Source: an uncultured Collinsella sp.
GTDB lineage: Bacteria; Actinomycetota; Coriobacteriia; Coriobacteriales; Coriobacteriaceae
Direction of reading: 5' to 3'
Assembly (NCBI GenBank): GCA_902493145.1
Contig: CABUOA010000006.1
Location: forward strand, 1-64,000
Length of the DNA stretch: 64,000 nt
Shown here: piece after piece, positions 1 through 7,404 of the stretch
Numbering within the stretch: the stretch's first letter is position 1
Layout: each line of letters begins with the position of its first letter
Position numbers and translations under genes: made by a program
Notes under the pieces: generated by a model
Seen by the model: the letters and a program-made list of their open reading frames with translations, nothing else
Database searches by the model: none
Told to the model about the DNA's origin: nothing

Positions 1-263
1 GCGTGTTCTACTTTGTGCAGCTCGGATCGGGCGAGTGCCGCCCCATGGAGGAGCGCGCGCTGGCGTTCCTCAACACGCACACCGATACGGTCATGGTGCT
101 CGACGCACTCGAGTACGGCGTGGGCGACGTGCCTGCCAGCGTGCGTTCGTACCTGGAGCCGATCTTCTTCTACAACATGAGCTGCGAGCTGCGCGCCGCC
201 CGCGGCAAGGTGTTCGACCACAGCCCCGAGGTTCGTCGCTACATGGGCATCGAGCAGTACTAA
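1..263 (+). CDS. SIS-domain sugar-phosphate deglycase/isomerase, C-terminal fragment
   Basis: The gene enters from the left edge; the reading frame is open from base 3 and ends at TAA 261-263, leaving the last 86 residues. They align by eye with the C-terminus of the FrlB-like protein encoded at 20376-21344: both have an ERA..FL segment, a VLDA strand, a PASV helix start and a final RRYM motif two to four residues before the end. This is the tail of the second SIS domain in the family that deglycates fructoselysine- or glucoselysine-6-phosphate or isomerises amino-sugar phosphates. The catalytic part is outside the window, so the substrate cannot be judged. Confidence 0.7.
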   Translation, partial: VFYFVQLGSGECRPMEERALAFLNTHTDTVMVLDALEYGVGDVPASVRSYLEPIFFYNMSCELRAARGKVFDHSPEVRRYMGIEQY

Positions 264-267
264 GTAA

Positions 268-300
268 CGGGAAAACCATTCACCTTCGATTCGCAAGGGC
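268..300. repeat. Remnant of the long inverted repeat found at 25865-26038
   Basis: Directly after the SIS gene, GGGAAAACCATTCACCTTCG followed by ATTCGC matches, with a few changes, the outer end of the right arm of the 174-bp inverted repeat near 26 kb (GGGAAACCATTCACCCTCG then ATTTGC). Only this one end is present, so it looks like a decayed copy. Confidence 0.55.
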
Positions 301-312
301 GCTGCATGAGTC

Positions 313-350
313 AAAAAAGTGGGCCGCGCCGGGGATTTCCGGCGCGGCCC
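313..350 (-). terminator. Intrinsic terminator of the lactate dehydrogenase gene
   Basis: GGGCCGCGCC (321-330) and GGCGCGGCCC (341-350) form a perfect 10-bp GC stem. On the minus strand the stem is followed by a run of T (plus-strand A run at 313-318), so it terminates the leftward gene and may also stop the SIS gene read from the left. Confidence 0.85.
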
Positions 351-395
351 GCTTAGTGTCGCGTTTAGATTCGCAAGGTTGCGGCAGCCTACGGC

Positions 396-1373
396 CTACT
401 TTGCGTCGTAGGCCTCGGTGTCCCACCAGTCGAGCTGGGCGATGTTGTCGCGGATGTGCTGGCAGCTCTTGTGGAAGCCCTCGAGCTCGTACTCGGACAA
501 ATCGAGCGTGTAGACCTCCTCGACGCCCTCGGCGCCGATCACGCACGGCAGGGACGTGAAGATGCCCTCCTCGCCATACTGGCCGGTCATGAGCGTGGAG
601 GCGGAAAGCACGGCGTGCTCGTTGTGCAGAACGGCAGCGCAGACGCGCGCGGCGGAGTTGGCGACGGCGTACTCGGTGCACTGCTTGCCCTGGTAGGTCA
701 CATAGCCGCCCTTGCGCGCGAGCTCCTCGACCTCCATGTGGTCAAAGGCGTACTTGTCGGGGTTCTCGGCCTGGAGCTCGTTGAGGCTCTTGCCGGCGAT
801 GGTTGCGGACTTAAAGGCAGCCAGCTGGCTAAAGCCGTGCTCGCCGATCATGTAGGCGTCGATGGACTTGGGGCTCACGCCGACCTTCTTAGAGATCTCG
901 GTGCGCAGGCGGGCGGAATCCAGGCCGCAGCCCGAGCCGATGATCTTCTTGGGATCGTAACCGGTCAGATGCCACAGCTCGGTGCACACGACGTCACAGG
1001 GGTTGGAGATGCTTACAAAGATGCCGCCAAAGCCGGCGTCGACGATGCGCTTGGCAAAGGTGCGGGCGGCGTCGGTGGTAAAGAACAACTCACCGTCGCG
1101 GTTGCCAGCGGCCAGCGCGACCTTGCCGGCGGCGTTGACGATGACGTCGCAGCAGGCCAGCTCCTCGTAGTGGTCGTAGCAGTTGACGATCTTGGTGTTG
1201 TACGGGACAAACGAAAGGGAGTCGCGCAGGTCCTGGACCTCGGACGTCACCTTGGCCTCGTTGATATCGCACAAGTACAGCTCGTCGGCAATGCCCTGCA
1301 TGAGCAGGCTGTTGGCGACATGTGCTCCTACGTGGCCCTGGCCGACCACACCGATCTTACGCGTCTGGTACAT
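396..1373 (-). CDS. L-lactate / L-2-hydroxyisocaproate dehydrogenase family
   Basis: A 325-residue NAD-dependent 2-hydroxyacid dehydrogenase of the LDH/MDH superfamily. The N-terminal Rossmann motif is GVVGQGHVGAHVA, an aspartate (CDIN) ends beta-2 as in NAD-specific enzymes, and the catalytic histidine lies in IGEHGFSQ near residue 180. The active-site loop reads AAGNRDGEL instead of the usual lactate dehydrogenase loop, which looks more like the L-2-hydroxyisocaproate branch, so it may reduce branched-chain 2-oxoacids as well as or instead of pyruvate. An upstream extension of the frame is discarded because ATG 1373 follows GAAAGGA at a good distance. It stands alone with its own terminator. 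Expected role: regeneration of NAD during fermentation. Confidence 0.85.
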   Translation of the reverse strand: MYQTRKIGVVGQGHVGAHVANSLLMQGIADELYLCDINEAKVTSEVQDLRDSLSFVPYNTKIVNCYDHYEELACCDVIVNAAGKVALAAGNRDGELFFTTDAARTFAKRIVDAGFGGIFVSISNPCDVVCTELWHLTGYDPKKIIGSGCGLDSARLRTEISKKVGVSPKSIDAYMIGEHGFSQLAAFKSATIAGKSLNELQAENPDKYAFDHMEVEELARKGGYVTYQGKQCTEYAVANSAARVCAAVLHNEHAVLSASTLMTGQYGEEGIFTSLPCVIGAEGVEEVYTLDLSEYELEGFHKSCQHIRDNIAQLDWWDTEAYDAK

Positions 1374-1450
1374 ATATGTATCCTTTCGGCCGAGTTTTTC
1401 GCGTCGAACCATTGTAGCGTCCTGCTGCCACTTTGCTAGGCTAAAGCGCC

Positions 1451-1486
1451 GCAGATTTTTGGGACATGCCTTAATCTCTACTTTTG
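1451..1486. repeat. Degenerate copy of the GGGACATGCC hairpin
   Basis: AGATTTTTGGGACATGCC followed by TTAATCTCTACTTTT repeats, with decayed pairing, the reverse complement of the hairpin at 7585-7625 that ends the M16 peptidase gene. It lies in the divergent gap between ldh and metA, where no terminator is needed, so it is probably a relic of a dispersed element. Confidence 0.5.
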
Positions 1487-1584
1487 GAGTGATTTGGGCC
1501 GCTGACGGCATCGCTGGGCGATGTGCTCGCGCGGATGGGGCCGCTCGTTGTACCATAACTGCAACTGACTCGTAAGGAGCATCC

Positions 1585-2511
1585 ATGCCCATTCGCATCC
1601 CCGACGCCCTCCCTGCCGCCGCGCAGCTCGAGAGCGAGAACATCTTTGTCATGACCGAGTACCGCGCGCTGCACCAGGACATCCGTCCGCTGCGCGTGCT
1701 TATCCTCAACCTCATGCCCACCAAGATCGCCACCGAGACGCAGATCATGCGCAAACTCTCCAACACGCCGCTGCAGGTGGAGGTGGACCTGCTGCGCACC
1801 AAGACGCACGAGGCCACGCACGTAAGCGCCGGCCACCTGGAGACGTTCTACCGCACGTTCGACGACATCCGCGACATCCACTACGACGGCCTGATTATCA
1901 CGGGCGCGCCCGTGGAGCAGATGCCGTTCGAGGAGGTCGACTACTGGCCCGAACTCTGCCAGATCATGGACTGGTCCACCACGCACGTGCACTCTACGCT
2001 GCATATTTGTTGGGGCGCACAGGCCGGTCTGTACCATCATTACGGTATCCAGAAGCACGACCTGCCGGCCAAGGCAAGTGGCGTGTTCGAGCATTATCTG
2101 GTGAAGCCGCAAAGCCCGCTGGTCCGCGGCTTCGACGACCGCTTTTATGCCGTGCATTCGCGCAACACCGATGTGCGCCGCGAGGACGTGGAGGCCGAGC
2201 CGCAGCTCGAGGTCGTGGCCGTGTCCGACGAGGTGGGCCTGTACATCGTCAAGTCGACCGACAGCCGACGTTTCTTTGTCTTTGGCCATCCCGAGTACGA
2301 TACCGACACGTTGCGCCTGGAGTACGAGCGCGACGTGAAGCGCGGGCTCAACCCCCAGGTGCCGGCGCATTACTTCCCGGGCGACGACCCCACGGCCGAG
2401 CCGCGCAACGTCTGGCGCAGCCAGGCTCAGCTGCTCTACACCAACTGGCTCAACTACTACGTCTACCAGACCACGCCCTACGACCTGGCCCGCGCCGGCG
2501 AGGAGCACTAG
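1585..2511 (+). CDS. metA: Homoserine O-acetyltransferase (MetA family)
   Basis: A 308-residue enzyme that activates homoserine for methionine synthesis. Catalytic residues are visible: Cys142 in HICWGAQAG, His in AVHSRNTDV and Glu in FGHPEYD. Residue 111, in GAPVEQM, is glutamate. In characterised MetA enzymes Glu111 goes with acetyl-CoA and Gly111 with succinyl-CoA, so acetyl transfer is expected despite the family's common name. The start ATG 1585 follows TAAGGAG. The gene is a single unit; I see no SAM riboswitch or S-box in the 210 bases before it. Confidence 0.93.
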   Translation: MPIRIPDALPAAAQLESENIFVMTEYRALHQDIRPLRVLILNLMPTKIATETQIMRKLSNTPLQVEVDLLRTKTHEATHVSAGHLETFYRTFDDIRDIHYDGLIITGAPVEQMPFEEVDYWPELCQIMDWSTTHVHSTLHICWGAQAGLYHHYGIQKHDLPAKASGVFEHYLVKPQSPLVRGFDDRFYAVHSRNTDVRREDVEAEPQLEVVAVSDEVGLYIVKSTDSRRFFVFGHPEYDTDTLRLEYERDVKRGLNPQVPAHYFPGDDPTAEPRNVWRSQAQLLYTNWLNYYVYQTTPYDLARAGEEH

Positions 2512-2554
2512 GCTACGGCTGCGGCCGTGACTGCCGCCGTAGCCGCCGCGCGAC

Positions 2555-2650
2555 GAGCGTGGATAATCGGACGCTTTTTGAATGAGCGTGGATAATCTCC
2601 CACTTTTGGTCGAGGAACAGGCCCAAAGTGGGAGATTTACCACGCTCGAT
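2555..2650. repeat. GAGCGTGGA intergenic repeat, copy 1
   Basis: Two direct GAGCGTGGATAATC units (2555 and 2584) are followed by an inverted arm that ends in CCACGCTC at about 2640-2648. The second unit and the arm pair over more than 20 bases through CTCCCACTTTTGG / CCAAAGTGGGAG. The plus strand then has TTTTT, so the element may also terminate metA. It belongs to the same family as 3933-4100, 10758-10904 and 12723-12870. Confidence 0.8.
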
Positions 2651-2859
2651 TTTTCTGCGGCTGTCGTAGGCGGCAGCACCACGCGTCGAGTGTTTATGGA
2701 CAGCATCGCAAACTAGGTAGTTTCGAGCCACAGCATATTTTCTTTTAATGAAATCGACGGCTTTTGAGGCATAAAAATGTGGAGACAGGGACCTCTGGAC
2801 AACCGCTCTACCTGCAGATATAAGCCATTAACCTAAAACGTCCAAAACCGTCAAGTATC

Positions 2860-2892
2860 TGGTCAGCGCCTGGACAGCATTTGGTCAGACTT
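2860..2892 (+). promoter_or_regulatory. Helically phased TGGTCAGC direct repeats (site A)
   Basis: Three 11-base units follow without a gap: TGGTCAGCGCC (2860), TGGACAGCATT (2871) and TGGTCAGACTT (2882). One unit per helical turn, placed 50-80 bases before the AbiEi/Vsr-like gene, suggests a binding array for a cooperative regulator. The same motif with the same period occurs at 24551 and 58193. Confidence 0.5.
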
Positions 2893-2943
2893 CGCATGAA
2901 ACCGTCTGGTACGTTGGCGCCGTTCCAAGAGTTGGGAGGCGAC

Positions 2944-3906
2944 ATGGCAAACGCGACGGCGAATCAAAGACTCACAGGCCACATTAAGGCGTGCGAGCAG
3001 CAGATGAGCTGCGTGTACGCGCGCACGACGGCGGAGGCAAAGCAGATTGAGCGGCGGGTGGCGGCGGGAAGTCTCGAAGTGGTCATGCCGGGACTGTATA
3101 CGCGTCCGGAATACTGGTCCGAGCTCAAGTTTCGGCAGCGTTATCTGCATCGGGTGCGGGCGCTTGCGAAAAAGCACCCCGACTGGACGTTTTGCTCCTA
3201 TACGGCGGCTGTTATCTATGGCCTCTCGGTTTCGCATGCCAATTTGACGCACATCCATATCGCCGTGGCGCCGGCGCAATCGACGACGCCAGGCTCTCAA
3301 GTCGTTCGCCATCGGTATGCTTATCGAACACGGGCCAGCGAGATGGATATTGCCGTGACCGATATCGATCAAACGATTGCGGATTGCCTGGTCGATGCAT
3401 TGTTTGTCGAAGGGCTGATCATTGCGGACTCGGTGCTCCATGAGCAGCTTTTGTCGAAGGAACATCTCATTGAGGCAGTTAACAAGCTCGGTTTGAATCG
3501 CCGCGGTGTTGTGACGGCGCGCAGGGTTGCACGGTGTGCCGACGGCCTGTCGGAAAGCGGCGGCGAGTCCAAGGCGCGGGCGCTGATGATCGAACGCGGC
3601 TGGCAGGTTCCGGAGCTGCAAGTTGAGCTGTTCGATCCGGTTGAGCCGGGAAGGCCGTATCGCGTTGACTATTTGTGGCGCGTGGGTGACCGGTTGATTA
3701 TTGGGGAGTTCGACGGATTCGTTAAAAGCGAGAAGGCGGCGGAGGAGGGCAAGCTCGCAAAGGCGCAATTTGACGAGCGCCAGCGCGAGTCGAGGCTTTC
3801 GATGCTCGATAACTGTAAGATTGTCCGCTTGTGCTGGGATGACCTAAGGGATCCGACAAAGCTCGATCGCAAGCTCAAGGTTGCCGGCGTGCCGCGTGCC
3901 TGCTGA
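2944..3906 (+). CDS. AbiEi-like/Vsr-like (DUF559-type) lone protein
   Basis: A 320-residue soluble protein. The N-terminal half resembles AbiEi-type antitoxin/regulator proteins: a helical start, then VVMPGLYTRPEYW and WTFCSYTAAVIYGL. The C-terminal third has the layout of a Vsr/DUF559-type PD-(D/E)XK fold: Glu in SGGESKARAL, Asp in YRVDYLW and Glu-Phe-Asp in IGEFDGF, then a KIVRLCWDDL strand. No AbiEii nucleotidyltransferase toxin lies next to it, so it is not an ordinary AbiE pair. ATG 2944 follows GGGAGG. Phased repeats upstream suggest dedicated regulation. Similar lone proteins are encoded at 24722 and 50558. The cellular role is unknown. Confidence 0.65.
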   Translation: MANATANQRLTGHIKACEQQMSCVYARTTAEAKQIERRVAAGSLEVVMPGLYTRPEYWSELKFRQRYLHRVRALAKKHPDWTFCSYTAAVIYGLSVSHANLTHIHIAVAPAQSTTPGSQVVRHRYAYRTRASEMDIAVTDIDQTIADCLVDALFVEGLIIADSVLHEQLLSKEHLIEAVNKLGLNRRGVVTARRVARCADGLSESGGESKARALMIERGWQVPELQVELFDPVEPGRPYRVDYLWRVGDRLIIGEFDGFVKSEKAAEEGKLAKAQFDERQRESRLSMLDNCKIVRLCWDDLRDPTKLDRKLKVAGVPRAC

Positions 3907-3932
3907 GACGGTTGCAGGGCGTTAGGCTGCAC

Positions 3933-4100
3933 GAGCGTGGAAATCCGGACGGATGAGCGTGGGAATTTAGACGCGATTTGGTTGAGCGTGGATTTTCGGA
4001 CACACGAGCGTGGATTATCGGACGTTTGAATAATGAGCGTGGATAATCTCCCGTTTTTTGCCCCCGAATAGGCCCAAAGTGGGAAATTTTCCACGCTCAT
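3933..4100. repeat. GAGCGTGGA intergenic repeat, copy 2 (longest array)
   Basis: Five direct GAGCGTGG units start at about 3933, 3955, 3984, 4007 and 4035, most continuing as (G)GA-ATTTCGGAC variants, and an inverted CCACGCTCAT arm closes the element at 4091-4100. The last unit and the arm pair through CTCCCGTTTT / AAAGTGGGAAA. It fills the gap between two convergent genes. Confidence 0.8.
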
Positions 4101-4126
4101 TTTTGTGGGGTGCAGCGTGCCAGCCG

Positions 4127-4723
4127 TTAGGCGCTGATGATGTTGGGCAGCGGCAGGTCGTGGGCGTCGGTGGGAACGTGGTCGACGCGCTGTTCGTCAA
4201 AGGCTATGCCGACGATTTGGCATGCGGGCGAGAGCGTGGACAGGTAGCGGTCGTAGCAGCCGCCGCCGTAGCCCAGGCGCGCGCCGGCGCGGTCGAAAGC
4301 CACGAGCGGCACGACGATCATGTCGAGAGTTTCGGCAGGCACGATGGGGAAGCGGTCGCTGTCGAGGTCCGTGGCTGCGAAGGCCCGCGTAGGGTGGGCG
4401 ATAAACGGGGCCTCGGACGCATCGCTGGCAGGGACTGCCCGCATGCACATGCGCTGACCACAAGCTATGGCGTCTGTTGCCGAGAGTATGCACGGATAGG
4501 CTACGCGCCAGCCACGCGCGACGGCCGCGGCGGCAAATGCGGCGGGATCGACTTCGGAACCCATGGCGGCATAGACGGCAACGGTGCGTTGGCCCGCAGT
4601 GCCGCTGGACTCCATCAGCTCAACAAGCCGCGCGCATACAACAGCAGACTTCGCCGCCCGAACATCAAAATCAATCGCATCGCGTAGAGCAATCACCGCC
4701 CGCCGCAACTCAGCCTTATCCAT
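4127..4723 (-). CDS. 5-formyltetrahydrofolate cyclo-ligase
   Basis: A 198-residue protein with the family hallmarks: an N-terminal helix with KAELRRAVIALRDA, Ala-Tyr-(Ala/Pro) core strands, and the substrate/ATP loop VPLVAFDRAGARLGYGGGCY followed by DRYL. It ends in LPLPNIISA, typical of the family. It converts 5-formyl-THF to 5,10-methenyl-THF with ATP and so returns stored or inhibitory folate to the one-carbon pool. ATG 4723 is preferred to ATG 4750 because GGAG lies 11 bases ahead and the family rarely has the extra nine residues. It stands alone and converges with the gene at 2944. Confidence 0.85.
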   Translation of the reverse strand: MDKAELRRAVIALRDAIDFDVRAAKSAVVCARLVELMESSGTAGQRTVAVYAAMGSEVDPAAFAAAAVARGWRVAYPCILSATDAIACGQRMCMRAVPASDASEAPFIAHPTRAFAATDLDSDRFPIVPAETLDMIVVPLVAFDRAGARLGYGGGCYDRYLSTLSPACQIVGIAFDEQRVDHVPTDAHDLPLPNIISA

Positions 4724-4739
4724 CCCAGCCTCATCTCCA

Positions 4740-4779
4740 AAACCTTCCAAAAAGGGACAGGTTTATTTTGGCAGGTTTT
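4740..4779. repeat. Hairpin of the CACCTTTG / GGGACAGG family, copy 1
   Basis: AACCTTCCAAAA and TTTTGGCAGGTTTT pair across a loop beginning AGGGACAGGTTTA. The arms and the GACAGG loop resemble the elements at 6603 and 7339, though the arm sequence has drifted. It lies just before the start of the 5-FCL gene, so it is not that gene's terminator. Confidence 0.4.
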
Positions 4780-4931
4780 ATCTGAGCAAACGCGATATGG
4801 GCAGTAAAGCCACCGCAAATATGCCTGTGAACTGCGCCCTTTGTGGTTGTTTGGGCTGAATGTTGCGCAACAAGGGTTGCATTTTTGGGTTTACCTTCAT
4901 GGTGGAAGGAATGAACCGAAAGGAGCCCGCC

Positions 4932-6587
4932 ATGTTTTGTCGCTCGTGTGGCACGCCGCTTGTCGACGACGCCCTCTTTTGCCCCGTCTGCGGTGCGCCC
5001 GTAGCACCCGACCAGGTCGCGGCCACGCGGCAACCCCAGCCTGCCGCGCCCGCTCCTGGGCAATACGTGCCCGTGCAGCAGCCCGTGCGGCGCAAGCGTT
5101 CCAAGAAGCCCCTCATCGCCCTTGCCGCGGTGCTTGCCGTGGCGGCGGGTGTCGGCGGGGGAGCGCTGTTCTACTTCACCCAGATTGCGACCACCCCAAT
5201 TGACGAAAAGACCTTCCCGGATAGCGGCATGCGTGCGCTTGTCTCGACCAAGTACGACACTAACGGTGACGGCCGCATCTCACGCGACGAGGCCAAGGCG
5301 GTGACGTCGGTCGAGCTGGACGGCATCGCATCGACGCAGGGCCTGGGCAAGACATTCCCCAATATCGTTACAGTGGAGTCCGGCGACGACAAACTCGTCA
5401 ACCTGGACCTTTCGGGCTGCGGAGACCTTAAGACCGTCGAGCTTAACTCGGCGAGCAACGTCACCGTCGTTAACCTGGACGGTTGCGACAACATCGAGAA
5501 GCTCGACCTCAAAAATGCCGAAAACCTTAAAAGCGTCGATCTTTCGGGCAAAAAGAAGCTCGCCACGCTGGCGCTGCCGCAGGATACGAAGGTTAGCGGC
5601 ATTAAGGACACACAGCTCGACGAGCTGTGGCTGCCGATGTCCTACGAGGGTACCGACAAGAGCGATACGTACGGCGATATCTACGAGATCGAGCGTGACG
5701 AGAACGGTTACGTCACGGGCTTCACGTCTGCCGTCAAGCAAGGTGGCGGCGTAAGCTACAGCGTTGAACATGACGAGACGCATCGCATTTCGGAGATTGA
5801 GGAAGACCTGGCGGGCGGTTACGAGAACGTCAACACGTTTACGTACGACGCCGACGGTAACGTCACGCGCATCGACTGCGATGCCGACATTAGCGATTCG
5901 TCGAGCGCCACGACGCTTACCTACGACGCGGACGGAAACCTGATCAACAAGACGACCCATGCGGGTTACGGCGAGAGCGCGAGCACGTATATTTATCAGG
6001 ACGGCAACATGGTGACCAACACCGATACCAGCCCGGCCAATCCTCGGACGGTCGTGTATTCGTACGGATACGACAAGGATCGCGTGACGTCCTTTACGCT
6101 GGACTGTCAGGGCGACACCGTGGGCACCAGGTGGACGATCACCGCTGGCTACGAGTATGACAAGGACGGCAACATTTCGCGTATCTCGCCTGTGGCGTAT
6201 GACTCGCACGGCAACGACTACGGCTCGCTGAACTCGTATGCCGCGGTGGATTATTCGTACAGCGATGGCAAGCTCGACAGAATCGATTCCGAGCGCGGCG
6301 GCTATGCGGAGTTCTACTACGACGACCACGGCAACCTGACGTCGGTCGACGAGTATGCCGGCCGCGGTTCGGATGCCGAGTTTGAGTTTGAGCACGAGGT
6401 CGAGTACCAGCGCTACTTCTGCAGCAAGCACGAGAAAAACAGGCCGGAGGAGTGGATTCGTCTGGATGCAGAGTACGACGTCGACCAGGGTAGCTGGAGC
6501 AATGACTCCGATTATGGTCGTGAGCGCTTTGCAACCATGTACAAGCTCGATCCGTTAGAGGCCAGGCTGAGCCCGTTTATCAAGTAG
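4932..6587 (+). CDS. Zinc-ribbon, membrane-anchored YD/RHS-repeat protein
   Basis: A 551-residue protein of unknown function with a clear layout. Residues 1-22 form a zinc ribbon (CRSCG, then CPVCG). A proline-rich linker leads to a single membrane segment at about 62-83 (LIALAAVLAVAAGVGGG). Next come a calcium-type loop DTNGDGRISRDEA and leucine-rich-like repeats (LVNLDLSGCGDLKTVEL, then NLDGCDNIEKLDL). The C-terminal half has YD-type repeats such as YDADGNVTRID, YDADGNLINK and YDKDGNISRIS. The cytoplasmic ribbon with an extracellular repeat region suggests an envelope sensor or adhesin. ATG 4932 follows AAAGGAG; an upstream frame extension is ignored. Confidence 0.75.
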   Translation: MFCRSCGTPLVDDALFCPVCGAPVAPDQVAATRQPQPAAPAPGQYVPVQQPVRRKRSKKPLIALAAVLAVAAGVGGGALFYFTQIATTPIDEKTFPDSGMRALVSTKYDTNGDGRISRDEAKAVTSVELDGIASTQGLGKTFPNIVTVESGDDKLVNLDLSGCGDLKTVELNSASNVTVVNLDGCDNIEKLDLKNAENLKSVDLSGKKKLATLALPQDTKVSGIKDTQLDELWLPMSYEGTDKSDTYGDIYEIERDENGYVTGFTSAVKQGGGVSYSVEHDETHRISEIEEDLAGGYENVNTFTYDADGNVTRIDCDADISDSSSATTLTYDADGNLINKTTHAGYGESASTYIYQDGNMVTNTDTSPANPRTVVYSYGYDKDRVTSFTLDCQGDTVGTRWTITAGYEYDKDGNISRISPVAYDSHGNDYGSLNSYAAVDYSYSDGKLDRIDSERGGYAEFYYDDHGNLTSVDEYAGRGSDAEFEFEHEVEYQRYFCSKHEKNRPEEWIRLDAEYDVDQGSWSNDSDYGRERFATMYKLDPLEARLSPFIK

Positions 6588-6602
6588 CAGCCCACTCGCA
6601 AG

Positions 6603-6635
6603 CCACCGCAAAGTGGACAGGCACCTTTGGGTGAT
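6603..6635. repeat. Hairpin of the CACCTTTG family, copy 2
   Basis: CACCGCAAAG and CCTTTGGGTG enclose the loop TGGACAGGCA. It closely matches the hairpin at 7339. No T run follows, so termination of the gene at 4932 would be weak. Confidence 0.5.
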
Positions 6636-6636
6636 A

Positions 6637-6717
6637 CGAACGCTTGTTCTATACGTACATTTGTTCTATATTGAGCATGCTTGCATTGGATATAATTCGC
6701 AACTAGAATATAGTTGC
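6637..6717 (+). promoter_or_regulatory. hicAB control region: tandem GAAC/GTTC boxes, -10 box and palindrome
   Basis: Two 17-base tandem units, CGAACGCTTGTTCTATA (6637) and CGTACATTTGTTCTATA (6654), each carry a GAAC-N4-GTTC-like box; the first is close to the Gram-positive LexA (SOS) box. A perfect -10 hexamer TATAAT is at 6691-6696. The palindrome GCAACTA-GAATA-TAGTTGC (6699-6717) overlaps the expected transcription start and is a good candidate for the HicB operator. I could not place a convincing -35 box. Confidence 0.55.
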
Positions 6718-6732
6718 AGAATGTGGGGCGGG

Positions 6733-6996
6733 ATGACTCGGACCGATAAGCTTATCGCTCAACTGCTTGACTGTCCTTCGACGTATAGATACGCTGACTT
6801 TCTTAAAGTTATGGCCTCATATGGCTTTGAGATGGACAACAAAGGCAAGACGTCCGGATCGCGCATTCGCTTTTACAGGCCTTCGGACGGTAGGATGTTT
6901 GTGATGCACGCGCCTCATCCATCTGACGAATTGACGGCGGGGACCATCCGAAACATTGTTCGATTTCTACAGGATGTCGGAGGTAGCCATGAGTAA
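6733..6996 (+). CDS. hicA: HicA-family mRNA interferase toxin
   Basis: An 87-residue toxin with the double-stranded-RNA-binding-like HicA fold: an N-terminal helix, then GYGFEMDNK-like and GSRIRFYRPSDGR strands, then HAPHPSDELTAGTIRNIVRFL. In the small HicA proteins the catalytic histidine sits at the GS(N)H strand; here the position reads GSR, as in a larger GSR-type subgroup. Its stop overlaps the hicB start by 8 bases, so translation is coupled. The region is AT-richer than its surroundings, which fits transfer. HicA cleaves mRNA unless bound by HicB. Confidence 0.85.
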   Translation: MTRTDKLIAQLLDCPSTYRYADFLKVMASYGFEMDNKGKTSGSRIRFYRPSDGRMFVMHAPHPSDELTAGTIRNIVRFLQDVGGSHE

Positions 6997-7318
6997 CGTT
7001 TTGGCTTACAAGGGCTATTTTGCCCCGGTCGAGTTCGATGCCGAGCAACATGTGTTAACCGGAATGGTTGCCGGCATTAGGGATGCAATTGTGTTTGAAG
7101 GTTCTACGGTCAAAGAAGTGGAGCAGTGCTTTCACGACGCCGTCGATGATTACCTTGAGTTTTGCGCCGAGAAGGGCAAGGAACCCGAACGAGCTTTTAA
7201 GGGTTCGTTCAACGTGAGAACGGGTTCCGAACTTCATAAGCAAGCAGCGTTGGCGGCGGCAAAGAAGGGCGAATCGCTTAACAAATTTGTGGCCGAAGCA
7301 ATCGCCGCAGCGTTGTAG
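6989..7318 (+). CDS. hicB: HicB-family antitoxin
   Basis: A 109-residue antitoxin. The N-terminal part has the degenerate RNase-H-like HicB fold (YKGYFAPVEFD, then MVAGIRDAIVFEG, then EVEQCFHDAVDDYLEFC). The C-terminus, from about residue 70, is a ribbon-helix-helix DNA-binding domain (FNVRTGSELHKQAALAAA, then LNKFVAEAIAAAL). It should neutralise HicA and repress the operon through the palindrome at 6699-6717. ATG 6989 follows GGAGG inside the end of hicA. Confidence 0.88.
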   Translation: MSNVLAYKGYFAPVEFDAEQHVLTGMVAGIRDAIVFEGSTVKEVEQCFHDAVDDYLEFCAEKGKEPERAFKGSFNVRTGSELHKQAALAAAKKGESLNKFVAEAIAAAL

Positions 7319-7338
7319 TACGGCCCAACAGCCATCAG

Positions 7339-7377
7339 AACCACCACAAAGGGGGCAGACACCTTTGGGTGGTTTTT
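7339..7377 (+). terminator. Terminator hairpin of hicAB (CACCTTTG family, copy 3)
   Basis: AACCACCACAAAGG and CCTTTGGGTGGTT pair around GGGCAGACA, and TTTTTG follows on the plus strand. The sequence is shared with the element at 6603. Confidence 0.65.
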
Positions 7378-7404
7378 GCTGAAGGGCGGGTATCTGTGGC
7401 GGTT

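Noticed and set aside
1374..1584. SAM riboswitch before metA
   Set aside because: No SAM aptamer consensus and no terminator pair in the leader.
3933..4100. CRISPR array
   Set aside because: Units are only about 10-20 conserved bases with short variable gaps and an inverted closing arm; there are no spacers of constant length and no cas genes.
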